A stretch of 64,000 nucleotides of DNA from Saccharolobus shibatae B12 (GTDB lineage Archaea > Thermoproteota > Thermoprotei_A > Sulfolobales > Sulfolobaceae), in assembly GCF_019175345.1 (NCBI RefSeq), contig NZ_CP077717.1:1340001-1404000 (forward strand), in the 5' to 3' direction. Both the position numbers and the translations under genes were made by a program. A model generated the notes under the pieces. It did not search any database. It was not told the DNA's origin and saw only the letters and a list, made by a program, of their open reading frames with translations. This document shows positions 31,018 through 40,982 of this stretch, in pieces. Position 1 is the first letter of the stretch; every line of letters begins with the position of its first letter.

Positions 31018-32067
31018 ATGTGTACTACTCATTTAGAAGCTGATGAGTTATATTACTCAAATGATCCTAGAAATGTGTTACGTTTTTACGAAACGTTTGA
31101 TTCAGCAGAAGAGCTAATAAACTGGATGAGAGCAAGACCTAAGGCAAACGTTAGTATTCATGAAGTGGAAGGTGATACTGATATAGTAATTGTAATTCCT
31201 ACCGCAAATGTTAGTAGTGATTATGTTAAAATTGATTTGGACGTATATAAAGGATTTCATGTAATTTTCTGTGAGAGCTCTGGAAGGTATTTTAATTATG
31301 CTCATAGCGTAAATATATGTGTTAAGGAAGCAATGAAATATAATCCAGAATGGGTTATATTTTCAAATGATGATATATACAAGATTGATGAACCTTATAT
31401 TTTACGAAATCAACTAAAAAAATTAGATTATAATGACGTTTCCGCAATTCTTCCTTCTGATAGAAATTATCAGTTTCATTACAGCGAACTTAGAATTTTG
31501 AAACCAACATTTATAAAAGGTTATAGGAGTTTTTTACTTGGTTCTTTATCATTAATATATGACGAGATACTTAGGAAGTCAGTTAAGGGTAATAATATGT
31601 CTTTAATATTACTTTTAGCTAGGGCTCAAATTTACTATACTAAATTGCTAAGGAGATTTAACTTGCCTTACGTAGATTTAAGAGTAGTTGATAAGACATT
31701 AACATATAAAATAAGAGACATAATTGAGAAATTGCTCAATGAGTATATAAATTCATTTACTATTAAAAAATTTGGTGATTTTGGGGGATTTAGCAGAGCT
31801 TTTCTAAACAGGAATAATGGCGTAAATTTTGATGAAACTTTTATAAATGGGGTTGAAAATTATGATCTATCTTTTAAACTTATGATAGAAAAAGTGCCGG
31901 TAAAAATAATAAGATATAGAAAAGGCTCTTATAAGGGTAGAAGTCTTGGAGTGGGTATAAATAATAGAGGAATATCTAGAAATTTTAGAAATTTCGCTAA
32001 TTATATGTATTTTGCATACAAACATTATAATAGACTATTATATAATAATGATACAAAATCCACTTAA
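31018..32067 (+). CDS. GT-A fold glycosyltransferase (family 2-like)
   Basis: This protein of about 350 residues has a GT2-like nucleotide-sugar domain. VIVIPTANVSSDYVKID is the first strand, WVIFSNDDIYKID carries the DxD-like metal motif (NDD), and GGFSRAFLNRN plus FDETFINGVENYDLSFKLMI match the acceptor-side motif. Residues 1-55 are a short extension. There are no membrane helices, so it would act at the inner face of the membrane. The ATG at 31018 is chosen over a TTG two codons upstream because a TATA (TTATAAGATA) lies about 20-25 bases before it, consistent with a leaderless mRNA. It opens the carbohydrate island. Confidence 0.75.
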   Translation: MCTTHLEADELYYSNDPRNVLRFYETFDSAEELINWMRARPKANVSIHEVEGDTDIVIVIPTANVSSDYVKIDLDVYKGFHVIFCESSGRYFNYAHSVNICVKEAMKYNPEWVIFSNDDIYKIDEPYILRNQLKKLDYNDVSAILPSDRNYQFHYSELRILKPTFIKGYRSFLLGSLSLIYDEILRKSVKGNNMSLILLLARAQIYYTKLLRRFNLPYVDLRVVDKTLTYKIRDIIEKLLNEYINSFTIKKFGDFGGFSRAFLNRNNGVNFDETFINGVENYDLSFKLMIEKVPVKIIRYRKGSYKGRSLGVGINNRGISRNFRNFANYMYFAYKHYNRLLYNNDTKST

Positions 32068-32247
32068 TCAACTTGCATAGTATCTAAAGGGTTAAAAAGG
32101 TAATGCTAATTAACTTCATGAATAATAACACCAAGAGGCATTATTATTTATCACCTCTAAATTAAAATAGATTTTCGTTGATTTAGAGTTTATGAAAATA
32201 CAGATGAGATAATATTTACGCTCTAACTCAATAGCAGAGTTATCTTA

Positions 32248-33171
32248 TTATTGTACCCTACTATTGTTATGCAAAATATGATATTCTATTCGCTTTAATA
32301 CAGTTGCTATTCCTGCAGTTAAAAATCCTTGAACTCCAACTAATGTTAGTGCTGTTCCTATAAGGGCATACCCACTATGAAAGATGCCATAGAGTAAATA
32401 GCCTATGAACGTGTATCCTAAAGCTATTAATCCTGGAAATAAGAATATACTTGCAATTATAGAAAAGAATAAGATTGGGTTATAATCTTTTGCCATCTTT
32501 ATAAGATAAGATATTATCTTCATGCCGTCTTTAAAACTAGATAGTTTTGCTTTTCCTCTTCTCTTCTCATATTTTATATCTACATATGTTACTTTTCCTC
32601 TCTGTATCATCTGAGATACTATTTCGAGTTCTATTTCGAATCCTTTAGAATTTAGATTAAGTGTTCTAGCTAGATTAGTGTGAAGAACATACATACCAGA
32701 AAGAATATCTCCTACATCAACTGAAAATATCAAGACGAATAACTTATTAATTAACGCGTTTCCGAATCTATGTAATAATGGAATATTTTCTTTAGATCTC
32801 CTACCTATCACTTCAACGTATTTTGGAACGTGTAGAATCAGCTTATCTAACTCTTTAGGAGGATAAGTTGCATCTGCATCTAAGAATGCTACATATGGGG
32901 TATCGACATAATCAAGAGCCGTTTTTACTGCACCTGCTTTTCCAGACCAATGTTGATAAATTACTCTGGCTCCTTTTTCTCTAGCTATTTTTACAGTAGC
33001 ATCAGTTGAATATCCGTCTATTACTAGAATATTTTTATATCCATTAGCGTTAAGTTCGTCTAAAACTTTCTCTATTCCTTCCTCTTCGTTTAAAGTACAT
33101 AAAACAACAGTGACTAAGTCTTTAGATATACCTAAATCTACATTCTCGTCACTAGCTCCTTTTTTTGACAT
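32248..33171 (-). CDS. Dolichol-phosphate sugar synthase-like GT2 with C-terminal membrane helices
   Basis: The GT2 domain runs from VTVVLCTLNEEEGIEKVLDE through DGYSTDATVKIAREKGARVI and AFLDADATYPPKEL (DAD motif) to EKRRGKAKLSSFKDGMKI. Two or three membrane helices follow near the C-terminus. This is the layout of polyprenyl-phosphate mannose/glucose synthases, which make the lipid-linked sugar for outside glycosylation. The frame is open to an ATG at 33237. I prefer the ATG at 33171 because a TATA-like CTTATTTTTAAG lies inside the upstream part. The sugar and exact lipid cannot be told. Confidence 0.8.
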   Translation of the reverse strand: MSKKGASDENVDLGISKDLVTVVLCTLNEEEGIEKVLDELNANGYKNILVIDGYSTDATVKIAREKGARVIYQHWSGKAGAVKTALDYVDTPYVAFLDADATYPPKELDKLILHVPKYVEVIGRRSKENIPLLHRFGNALINKLFVLIFSVDVGDILSGMYVLHTNLARTLNLNSKGFEIELEIVSQMIQRGKVTYVDIKYEKRRGKAKLSSFKDGMKIISYLIKMAKDYNPILFFSIIASIFLFPGLIALGYTFIGYLLYGIFHSGYALIGTALTLVGVQGFLTAGIATVLKRIEYHILHNNSRVQ

Positions 33172-33361
33172 CAGATATAAATATAAGCCTTTACATTTAA
33201 GCATTTTGCTTAAAAATAAGTAGATTTTATGTATCAAAACACCGAATCATATAGTGAAATTCTTTAAAAGCTACATAAAGCTTATATAGACTTCAGCAGC
33301 GCTTTAGTATTTACTTTATTACTTTTATAAAGAGAAATGTTAAGTAAAATTAATCCATCAT

Positions 33362-33570
33362 ATTCTTAAGTTAAGGGAAGCTGATAAAGAAGAATAAGGA
33401 GTTGAACGAGGCAAAGGGAATATTATTCAGAGGAGATAAAAGCTAGGGAAATAGCTAGAATACTACAAGTGTATTTAAGCACGGTTTATGGATAGATTAC
33501 TGAGTTCGAGGTGAAGGGAGAGAAATGTTTGTAGTACAATAAGAAAAAGGTAAGACCATATGGAAGGTAG
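33362..33570 (+). pseudogene. Relic of the N-terminal part of an IS630-family transposase
   Basis: The conceptual translation REIARILQVYLSTVYG, stop, then GEKCL matches RKIAKILQVHLSTVYR and GEKCLF of the element at 21914-23105, including the upstream KELNEAKGIL-like segment. Several stops interrupt it. Confidence 0.65.
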
Positions 33571-33940
33571 AAATTATTAACTATCGTTAAAATACTACTA
33601 GTACTTAGCGTTTGGCCTAATTATATAATTCTTTGGCTCGCGGTTACTAAGAAACTAATAATGCTACGTAAAAACTTATATTAAAATCGATTATTATAGT
33701 CTGTAATGAGAATTCATATATCATATTCAATCTTAATAATATATGCTTAATTGCGGTAATATATATCTAATTGATAGAAGTGTTATAAGTTTTCGAAAAG
33801 CTCTAATAAATATGTTTGTACCTTAACATTAAATACAGCTATCGTGAATCAATATACAAGTTCTTACATATATTGTGGTTTATATTAGAGGTTAAACTAA
33901 AATGTCCTTTATGATGACCATTAGTCCTTATAAATTATAT

Positions 33941-34470
33941 AGTCTTTTTCTTAGGAAGTGAGAAAAAAATAACTTTTATCAATACAAAAAATGGAATAAC
34001 ATTGAAGAAGTATGAATAATTAATGAATTAAGCTTGATAACACTTGAGAATAAATAATAAAGTGGTGTTGATAAATTTTTCATACTAACTTCTTACTCCA
34101 GGTCCCTGAGCACGTCATAAAACTTATTAACCCAATACCTAGAATAATAATGCGTTAAAATTATATGACAAAATTCCTCCTCCATTGAATCAAGAGCGTA
34201 CTCAACGTTATAATAAGTATTAACCCAACGCTTCAACTTCTCCTAACCTTAGAAGGGTCGTGATGAATATCGGACTCATTCATGAAAACAGCCGTTCTTG
34301 ATAACATTCTTTAGTCCATTTCTCAAAATATCATCAGCACTAAAGGTCTCTTCTTGTTAAACTTATAAGGCTTTACGTAGGGAATTCTCAATCTCTTCCT
34401 CACATTCTCCAAGCTGTTACGTAGCTTAATTCCACGTGGAACTTCTTCTCAATATAAGTCTAGTTATACG
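33941..34470 (-). pseudogene. Relic of the C-terminal part and end of an IS630-family element
   Basis: On the minus strand the DNA repeats the IS630 transposase 3' half: RKRLRIPYVKPYKFNKKR-like and a MNESDIHHDPS segment, then LKRWVNTYYNVEYALDSMEE. The part between the two, with the second catalytic Asp, is deleted. The end TATAGTCTTTTTCTTAGGAA at 33941 matches the element's inverted repeat. Together with the fragment at 33362 it fills most of the 33238-34572 gap; the sequence between is unassigned. Confidence 0.65.
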
Positions 34471-34572
34471 TCATATTATGAACAAAATTACTATATTTAA
34501 TTAATTTAATATACATTTCTATTCCGATAAAACATAAATCATTTATACCTTAGTTTTATATAACTCATACAG

Positions 34573-35565
34573 ATGAAAATCGGCTTTGTAATGATGGAGA
34601 GCATTTATCCTCAAAGAGGCGGTATTCATGAACAAGTATATTTATTGTTAGGAGAATTGCATAGACGTGGCTATGATGCAGAAATAGTAGCATATTCGAA
34701 AAGAAATGTAGATCAAAAAGGAAAAAGGCTTCTATGGTTAAGACAAAGCTCTCCTGCTTTTATTTCCAAAATATCTAAATATGATATAGTTATTTCTGAG
34801 ACTGCTTGGCCTATTATACCATCCCTAATGTCTAGTAAAATCTTTCATAAAAAATGTATTTTACATTTACATTCTGTTGAATCTAAGCAGGACGTCGGTT
34901 TAAGTTTACTAGGAAAAGGCATAATAACTTTCTTTGAAAGGTTATCAATTTTCTGTGATATTATATTGGTCCCTTCAAAGACTGAAGAGAGAGTATTAAA
35001 AAGTAGTAAAGTGAAAATATTGCCGAACATTATTGATATGGAAGCATTTAATTTACATAAACCCACAGAATTGAAAAGACCTGCAGTGGTATTCGTAGGA
35101 GGTATGGGATATCCTCCTAACAGAGAGGCAGCCGAGTTTATAGTAAGGATTTCTGAAAAGCTGAAGAACATGGGTAAACATGTAAATTTTTACTTAGTTG
35201 GGCCATCACCACCTAAAGTTAGCCCACCAGTTTACGCTACAGGGTACGTAGAGTCCACTATTCCATTTATATTATCAGCTGATATTTGTATAGCCCCTCT
35301 AAAACGAGGTGGAGGTGTAAAGCTTAAAGTTTTGGAATATATGGCAGCAGGAAAGCCAATAATAGCCACAAAAAAAGCTGTAGAGGGTATAGATAATATA
35401 AAATATATTAACGCTGAGACAGAAGATGAATTTATTAATAGGATATTAGAAATCTTGAGCGGTAAAATAGACTTAAACTTTGCTGAAAATAAAGATATAA
35501 TATTGAAAAATCATACTCCGTCTGTCGCTGGAGATATTCTTGAGAAAATAATTAAAGGTATATAA
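34573..35565 (+). CDS. GT4-like (GT-B fold) glycosyltransferase
   Basis: This 330-residue protein has two Rossmann-like domains. The first begins MKIGFVMMESIYPQRGGIHE, with a Gly-Gly loop for the acceptor. The second starts near residue 170 (RPAVVFVGGMGYPPNREAAE) and has the nucleotide-sugar segment APLKRGGGVKLKVLEYMAAG then KPIIATKKAVEGI, where the last Glu of the EX7E motif is kept. It would transfer a sugar from a nucleotide donor to a lipid- or glycan-linked acceptor in the cytoplasm. It stands alone; the following 784-base gap (35566-36349) shows no gene. Confidence 0.8.
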   Translation: MKIGFVMMESIYPQRGGIHEQVYLLLGELHRRGYDAEIVAYSKRNVDQKGKRLLWLRQSSPAFISKISKYDIVISETAWPIIPSLMSSKIFHKKCILHLHSVESKQDVGLSLLGKGIITFFERLSIFCDIILVPSKTEERVLKSSKVKILPNIIDMEAFNLHKPTELKRPAVVFVGGMGYPPNREAAEFIVRISEKLKNMGKHVNFYLVGPSPPKVSPPVYATGYVESTIPFILSADICIAPLKRGGGVKLKVLEYMAAGKPIIATKKAVEGIDNIKYINAETEDEFINRILEILSGKIDLNFAENKDIILKNHTPSVAGDILEKIIKGI

Positions 35566-36349
35566 AATTTATTAATGTAGGTTTTTTAAACTTTACGCAA
35601 AAGGGGAAAGACATGAAGTAATTACCTAGATTTTTTCTATGATACTTCTTAAAGTTTATATTTATTCCTAGTAGTATCTTTAAGACCTTCAATCTTGTTA
35701 AGACTAGAAATAGTGCCCTCACTGAGCTACAAATTAATTAAGTTAACTAATCTTCATGTAGAGAAGACATTAAACTGATATACTTAATATACGTTTGAAA
35801 TATTAGGAAGAGAATTTATAGCTTAATGGTGACACCATGACACTAGATGACAATGTCGTCAATAGGTTACAAATTCTGCTTTGGCAAATTAGATTCATTA
35901 CTTCAATTAACATTTATAATCTGTAAGGGGGAAATTCATCAGTGCAATACTTTATAACATAATGACAACACTCTCAGACTAGTCTAGTGTGCGTATTATC
36001 TAATGATGTAACGTTTTCATTCTTTCTATATTATGCTTTTCAATTCTAATTTTAGGCTTTACCTTAAACCTTTATAGCTGTTGAAAGAGATTTCTGTTAG
36101 AGAGACGCTGTACTCAAAGACTAGATTTTACTATTATTAATAAAATTCAAAATCAGTTTTTCAAAATTACATATAAAATAGGAAAATTTAAATAACAATA
36201 AAGCATAATAGATGTAGTATTTAGATCTCCTTCTATCAAATCTTTATAGAGTTTATTAGATAAATAAAAAATTCAATGATTCAAAAATTTAAAGATAATC
36301 TCGTAAATTTCGAGAAAACTTTTTAACAATAATATCAATATTATAGATT

Positions 36350-36640
36350 ATGATTGATCATAGAAGAAGGACTAAGACTGAAATAATTTATAGTATTTTA
36401 AGAGGTTGTAGTGAAGGAAGTAAGAAAACTAGATTGATGTACCTTGCTAAGTTGAACTATTCAGTTTTCATGAAATATATTTATGATATGGAAAAAATGA
36501 ATTTAATAGAATTTAATGATGGAAAATGTGTTCTGACAGATAAGGGAAAACGAGTACTAGAATTGTTAGATAAATATATGGAGATATATAGTAGGTTTAA
36601 CGAAGTTAAACAGAAATTAGAAGAGCTAATGCAGCCTTGA
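36350..36640 (+). CDS. Winged-helix regulator, HTH_45-like
   Basis: This 96-residue paralogue of the regulator at 25306-25608 has the same pattern: RTKTEIIYSILRGCSEGSKK then TRLMYLAKLNYSVFMKYI, and a wing with GKCVLTDKGKRVL, then a C-terminal helix. It converges with the nucleotide-sugar operon on the opposite strand. The two paralogues lie either side of the filament cluster and the first glycosyltransferases, so they may control surface-structure genes. Confidence 0.75.
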   Translation: MIDHRRRTKTEIIYSILRGCSEGSKKTRLMYLAKLNYSVFMKYIYDMEKMNLIEFNDGKCVLTDKGKRVLELLDKYMEIYSRFNEVKQKLEELMQP

Positions 36641-36725
36641 TCTTAAAATATTATTTTAGATTATTAAATAAAAATTGAATTTAATGTAATACAAATATTT
36701 TTATTATAATTTAGGATAATATAAT

Positions 36726-37490
36726 CTAAACCGCATGTTCTCCAATAATTTTCTTTATAGACGCAATATAATTCTCTATACTACCCAGATCATAAGCATC
36801 ATATACTCTTTTTGCAACAAATTCCACACCTTTTTTCAGCAATACTTTTATCCCATCAGTAAGTTGTAATTCTCCGTTACACTTAATCTCTCTTAAGGCG
36901 TGAAATATATCGTATGTAAACATATAGTAAGGAACTATTATAAAATGGGACTTTGGATTCTTAGGTTTTTCCTCAACATCTATAACCCTATCCCCCTCTA
37001 ATACTACTACACCATACGATCTAGGATCTTCTACTTCAGTAACTAGAAAAGAGTTAGGTACTAAATCTGGAATCTCTCTCAATAGAGTATCTGCTGCTAC
37101 TACAATGAATTTATCATAAATAAAAGGTTCTGCTCTAAGTACAGCATCTCCAAATCCTTTTGGCTCAGGCTGATTTACAAATGCTATGTTACTTTTCTCT
37201 ATTTTAGAGTAAAACGTTAATAATTCCCTTGCCTGCTTTTCTTTACCTACTTTTTCAAGGTATGAGATGAAATCATAATCTGGTGTAAAATGATCTTCAA
37301 TTACCCTCTTACTCCTACCAACGACTATAACGAAATCCCTTATACCCTTATCATAAAGTTGCTCAAAGATTATTTGTATAACTGGCTTAAATCCGTTATT
37401 AAAGGGAATTGGAAACATCTCCTTAGGAATTTCTTTAGAAGCTGGCAACATTCGAGTGCCTAATCCAGCTGCAGTTATTACTGCATGCAT
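36726..37490 (-). CDS. galU: UTP-glucose-1-phosphate uridylyltransferase (GalU-like)
   Basis: This 254-residue nucleotidyltransferase makes UDP-glucose from UTP and glucose-1-phosphate. The N-terminal signature is complete: ITAAGLGTRMLPASKEIPKE (nucleotide loop and catalytic Lys). FVNQPEPKGFGDAVLRAEPF and VEEKPKNPKSHF follow at the usual distances. It is slightly shorter than bacterial GalU (~290). It is the third gene of the operon and shares a base with the end of the dehydrogenase gene upstream. A dTTP-using relative (RmlA) is less likely because the PKEM-type Lys motif is the GalU one. Confidence 0.85.
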   Translation of the reverse strand: MHAVITAAGLGTRMLPASKEIPKEMFPIPFNNGFKPVIQIIFEQLYDKGIRDFVIVVGRSKRVIEDHFTPDYDFISYLEKVGKEKQARELLTFYSKIEKSNIAFVNQPEPKGFGDAVLRAEPFIYDKFIVVAADTLLREIPDLVPNSFLVTEVEDPRSYGVVVLEGDRVIDVEEKPKNPKSHFIIVPYYMFTYDIFHALREIKCNGELQLTDGIKVLLKKGVEFVAKRVYDAYDLGSIENYIASIKKIIGEHAV

Positions 37491-38704
37491 TAACTAACAC
37501 CTATCGCTTTAAATTTACCTTTCTCAAAATTTTTATAGTTTAGGATTCTCCTTCCATCTACTACATATTTTCCCTTTAGTCTATCCTCTAATCCTCTGAA
37601 TTCATCCCATTCAGTAGAAATTATTATTCCGTCAGCTTTGTTTATGCACTCTTCAAGTGAGACCATCTCTAAATCAGCTTTAGCCTTTGGATCGTATACT
37701 ATAACTTTACCACCTTTTTCTCTAATCAGTTTAGCTATTTTTAAACCTACACTTTCTCTGGTATCATCAGTATTTGGCTTAAATGCTATTCCTAATACGC
37801 AGATAGTCTTGTTCTCCAATTTTCCAATTAAATCTTCCATCATCTTGACTGCTCTAAAAGGTCTTTCATTATTGACCTCAATTGCAGCCTCTACGATACG
37901 TAACTTCTCTCCTAAATCTTTAGCAAAAGAGGTAATAGCTAACGTATCCTTGGGGAAACATGATCCGCCAAAACCTAGTCCTGCGTTTAAAAAATATGGT
38001 GATATACGCTTATCCATGCCGATTGCTTTTGCTATATTATCTACATTACAATTTGGGATTTTTTCACATAAATTAGCGATTTCATTTATAAATGAAATCT
38101 TTATTGCAAGAAAAGAATTTGCAGCATATTTTATTAACTCAGCCTCTTCCATTGAAGTTTTTATTATCGGCGAATTAGTAAATGACCACAAATCTTCAAC
38201 TAAGCCGATAGCATTTTCATCATCACCACCTATAACTATCCTGTCAGGGTGTTTAGTATCAATAATAGCGCTTCCTTCCCTTAAAAATTCTGGATTTACT
38301 ATCACTTCTCTCTTAGTTATTTCCTTAACTTTTCTTGAAGTCCCTGGGATCACTGTACTCTTTGTTACCACTATTGATTCATTATTTAAGATTTTCTGTA
38401 AATTTTTAGCTGCTGAGTAAATGTAATCTAGGAAAATTTTTCCATTTATTGTCGGCGTAGAAACTGCTATAAAAACTACATTAGCATCAGATAGAGCAGA
38501 ATAGTTTGTAGTAAATTGTATTTTTTCTCTATTTTTCATAATTAGTTCGTCTAAACCAGGTTCGTAAATTGGTATTTTATTACAATTTAATCCATTTACC
38601 TTATTCTCGTCTATGTCAACACCTATTATATAATGTCCTTGATCAGCTAAAACTGCACCAGTTACTAATCCTACATAGCCTAACCCTACTATGCCTATTT
38701 TCAT
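37490..38704 (-). CDS. ugd: UDP-glucose 6-dehydrogenase
   Basis: This 404-residue enzyme oxidises UDP-glucose twice with NAD to UDP-glucuronate. The N-terminal NAD fold starts MKIGIVGLGYVGLVTGAVLA, with an acidic Asp at the end of strand 2 (GVDIDENKV). The catalytic Cys is in GLGFGGSCFPKDTLAI at about residue 250, and NPEFLREGSAI and KPNTDDTRES are further family signatures. GDP-mannose dehydrogenases look alike, but the flanking GalU and UDP-xylose synthase genes point to UDP-glucose. It overlaps the epimerase-like gene by 4 bases. Confidence 0.88.
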   Translation of the reverse strand: MKIGIVGLGYVGLVTGAVLADQGHYIIGVDIDENKVNGLNCNKIPIYEPGLDELIMKNREKIQFTTNYSALSDANVVFIAVSTPTINGKIFLDYIYSAAKNLQKILNNESIVVTKSTVIPGTSRKVKEITKREVIVNPEFLREGSAIIDTKHPDRIVIGGDDENAIGLVEDLWSFTNSPIIKTSMEEAELIKYAANSFLAIKISFINEIANLCEKIPNCNVDNIAKAIGMDKRISPYFLNAGLGFGGSCFPKDTLAITSFAKDLGEKLRIVEAAIEVNNERPFRAVKMMEDLIGKLENKTICVLGIAFKPNTDDTRESVGLKIAKLIREKGGKVIVYDPKAKADLEMVSLEECINKADGIIISTEWDEFRGLEDRLKGKYVVDGRRILNYKNFEKGKFKAIGVS

Positions 38705-39624
38705 TTAACTACACCCCTAAACCAATCTATTGTTTTCCTTAAACCTTCTTCTAAGGATACCTTAGGCTCCCAGTTTAGCAACTTTTTAGCTTTTATTATA
38801 TCTGCAGCCCTTCTTGGAGGATCATCCGGTCTTGGTGGAAGGAATTTTATATTAGATTTACTATTAGTTAAGTTTATTATCATATTAGCTAATTCTATTA
38901 TCTTAACCTCTTTATCTGAGCCAATATTTAATACCGTACCCTTTAATCCCTTGTTAAATAAAAGTTTTTTCGTAGCTTCAACCCAATCTGTAACGTATAA
39001 GAACGCCCTAGTTTGTTTCCCATCTCCAAACACTGTAATGTCTTCTCCTCTTAAGGCTTGATATATAAAACGTGATATTACTCTTCCATAGCTTCCATCT
39101 TCTCTTAATCTAGGCCCATAAACGTTAAATGGTCTTTGTATTCTAACGTCTAATCCATATTCCCTATAATATGCCATTGTTAATGCCTCTGAGAACCTTT
39201 TTCCTTCATCGTAACAACTTCTAACTCCAATAGGATTTACTTTTCCCCAATATTCTTCTGGTATGGGTAATATTTCTGCATTGCCGTAAACTTCTGAGGA
39301 AGAAGTATACATAAATATTGCGTCGCTCTTTCTGGCTATTTCCAATGCATTCCATGTTCCTAGAGAGTTTGATAACAATGTTTCTATTGGATGATTCATA
39401 TAATCTTCTGGTGATGGTCTTGCAGCTAAATGTAGTATGTAGTCAAACTTTTCATCTGTTTTAAAATTCTCTATTTTCTCTTCTATCAATTTCACATTTT
39501 TTGGTAGTTGTATATATTTTGTAGTTGATAAATCGTCTACTATTGTTATTTCATGATCATTAGCCAAGTTTTCTATTAGATGTGAGCCTAGAAACCCAGC
39601 ACCACCGCTTATAAGAAACTTCAT
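38701..39624 (-). CDS. uxs: UDP-glucuronate decarboxylase (UDP-xylose synthase)
   Basis: This 307-residue extended SDR protein starts with the NAD motif GGAGFLGSHLIE. Its catalytic region reads SSSEVYGNAEILPIPEEYWG then KVNPIGVRSCYDEGKRFSEA. The EYWGxVNPIGxRxCYDEGKR signature and the downstream DDPPRRAADI segment are characteristic of UDP-glucuronate decarboxylases and not of UDP-glucose 4-epimerases or dTDP-glucose dehydratases. The Tyr and Lys of the catalytic pair are in YDEGK. It makes UDP-xylose from UDP-glucuronate. It is the first gene of the operon, upstream of the two enzymes that supply its substrate. A bifunctional arnA-like role is excluded by length. Confidence 0.85.
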   Translation of the reverse strand: MKFLISGGAGFLGSHLIENLANDHEITIVDDLSTTKYIQLPKNVKLIEEKIENFKTDEKFDYILHLAARPSPEDYMNHPIETLLSNSLGTWNALEIARKSDAIFMYTSSSEVYGNAEILPIPEEYWGKVNPIGVRSCYDEGKRFSEALTMAYYREYGLDVRIQRPFNVYGPRLREDGSYGRVISRFIYQALRGEDITVFGDGKQTRAFLYVTDWVEATKKLLFNKGLKGTVLNIGSDKEVKIIELANMIINLTNSKSNIKFLPPRPDDPPRRAADIIKAKKLLNWEPKVSLEEGLRKTIDWFRGVVK

Positions 39625-39916
39625 TAATTATATATGTGTTAAGTATAAGATAAACTTTGCTTTGAATTCTTTAGATATAATAAAAATTTCTGAATAATTG
39701 AAAATATTGATGAAAAATATACCTTTTTAGTTAGGATTAAGCAGGGAAAAAGTGCATAATAGCATTCTATAATATACTTTTTTGTTGGAGAAGATAATGG
39801 AATCTTACATATCGATACGTCAAGTTCTCGTTGATCTTTTAGATTCTATAAATACAAAAGTAAACATTTAGCATTCTAAAAAAAGGGAGATTAGAATAAA
39901 TGATGTGGTTTATATG

Positions 39917-40777
39917 TTACATTATACCGTAATTTCTTTTCAAATAATTATCTATTTTAGATAATATTTCTAAAAATATAGTCTTATTTTTGCACGTTAA
40001 AAGTTGATATTTAATTAAATTATAATGAAACTGCAAATCCCAATCAATTTCGCTTCCCATTTTATCAATAGGCATTTCTAAGTATTTAGTGCAATTATAT
40101 ACTATTTTCTTTTCGCTATTGAAAAATGATAACACCCTTCCTAGCCGATAAAAAAACTTATCATAAATATTTTGTGAGTAAACTGGTAATCCAACTATAT
40201 ATAAATCTCTATATTTTATCATATATTTTCGTATTCTTGATATTATTGAACTATAATTATTTTTATGATCTCTAATATGTTCTCCAAATACCCAGTCATA
40301 ATCTGCAAGATAAACGTATTTACATGCCTCCGCCAATCTAAACCATAAATCCCAATCTTCTCCAAACTGCAGATCTCTCCATCCTCCTACATTCATTAAT
40401 AATTCCTTGGGAGATATTATCGGAAATGAGCTTCTCCCAATTTTTACCGCATATGAAGAATATGTTGAAAAGTAATCTTTAAGAAATTTATCCAAATTAA
40501 GATAAATCTGATCAGCATCTAATGCCATTACATATTTTCCATCTGCATTTTTAAGAGCAAAATTTCTTGCAGAGCCTTTACTCCCTTTGTATCTAAAAAC
40601 TTTAATGTATTCATTTTCATATTTCTTTAATAGCTGAAAAGTATTATCAGTACTCCAATTATCTATTAAAATCATTTCATAATTTAGATCATTTAGCTGT
40701 TCAACCAAGTTATTTAATACCTTATCTATTACTGGAGCTTCATTTTTAGCTGTTATTGTAATACTTAAAAGTACCAC
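39917..40777 (-). CDS. Family 2 glycosyltransferase
   Basis: This 286-residue protein has a single GT-A domain: LSITITAKNEAPVIDKVLNN, then IDNWSTDNT, VMALDADQIY (DxD) and, near residue 155, GEDWDLWFRLAEA, the conserved acidic acceptor-side motif. No membrane helices are seen. It is monocistronic, 293 bases upstream of the UDP-xylose operon in the same direction. The gaps on both sides hold no genes; 40871-40888 carries an IS630-end-like sequence (TACTATGAAAAGACTATA). Confidence 0.78.
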   Translation of the reverse strand: MVLLSITITAKNEAPVIDKVLNNLVEQLNDLNYEMILIDNWSTDNTFQLLKKYENEYIKVFRYKGSKGSARNFALKNADGKYVMALDADQIYLNLDKFLKDYFSTYSSYAVKIGRSSFPIISPKELLMNVGGWRDLQFGEDWDLWFRLAEACKYVYLADYDWVFGEHIRDHKNNYSSIISRIRKYMIKYRDLYIVGLPVYSQNIYDKFFYRLGRVLSFFNSEKKIVYNCTKYLEMPIDKMGSEIDWDLQFHYNLIKYQLLTCKNKTIFLEILSKIDNYLKRNYGIM

Positions 40778-40982
40778 AGTATAAAATTATTATCATACTA
40801 TATAAGTGTATGTGGGGAGTTCTTTTCTTATTGGCCTTATTAAAAAACTTTTTGCAACCCTCTTTGCTGCTACTATGAAAAGACTATACTAAAAGTAAAT
40901 GATTAGCTGATTCAAAACTCTTTGAATAACATTATTAATATTTTATTCATTAATTATGAGGCACACTCTTTGATAAAATCAT

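Noticed and set aside
35836-35926. 29-codon frame starting MTLDDNVVNRLQ
   Set aside because: Too short, with no family and no promoter; the 35566-36349 gap otherwise holds nothing.
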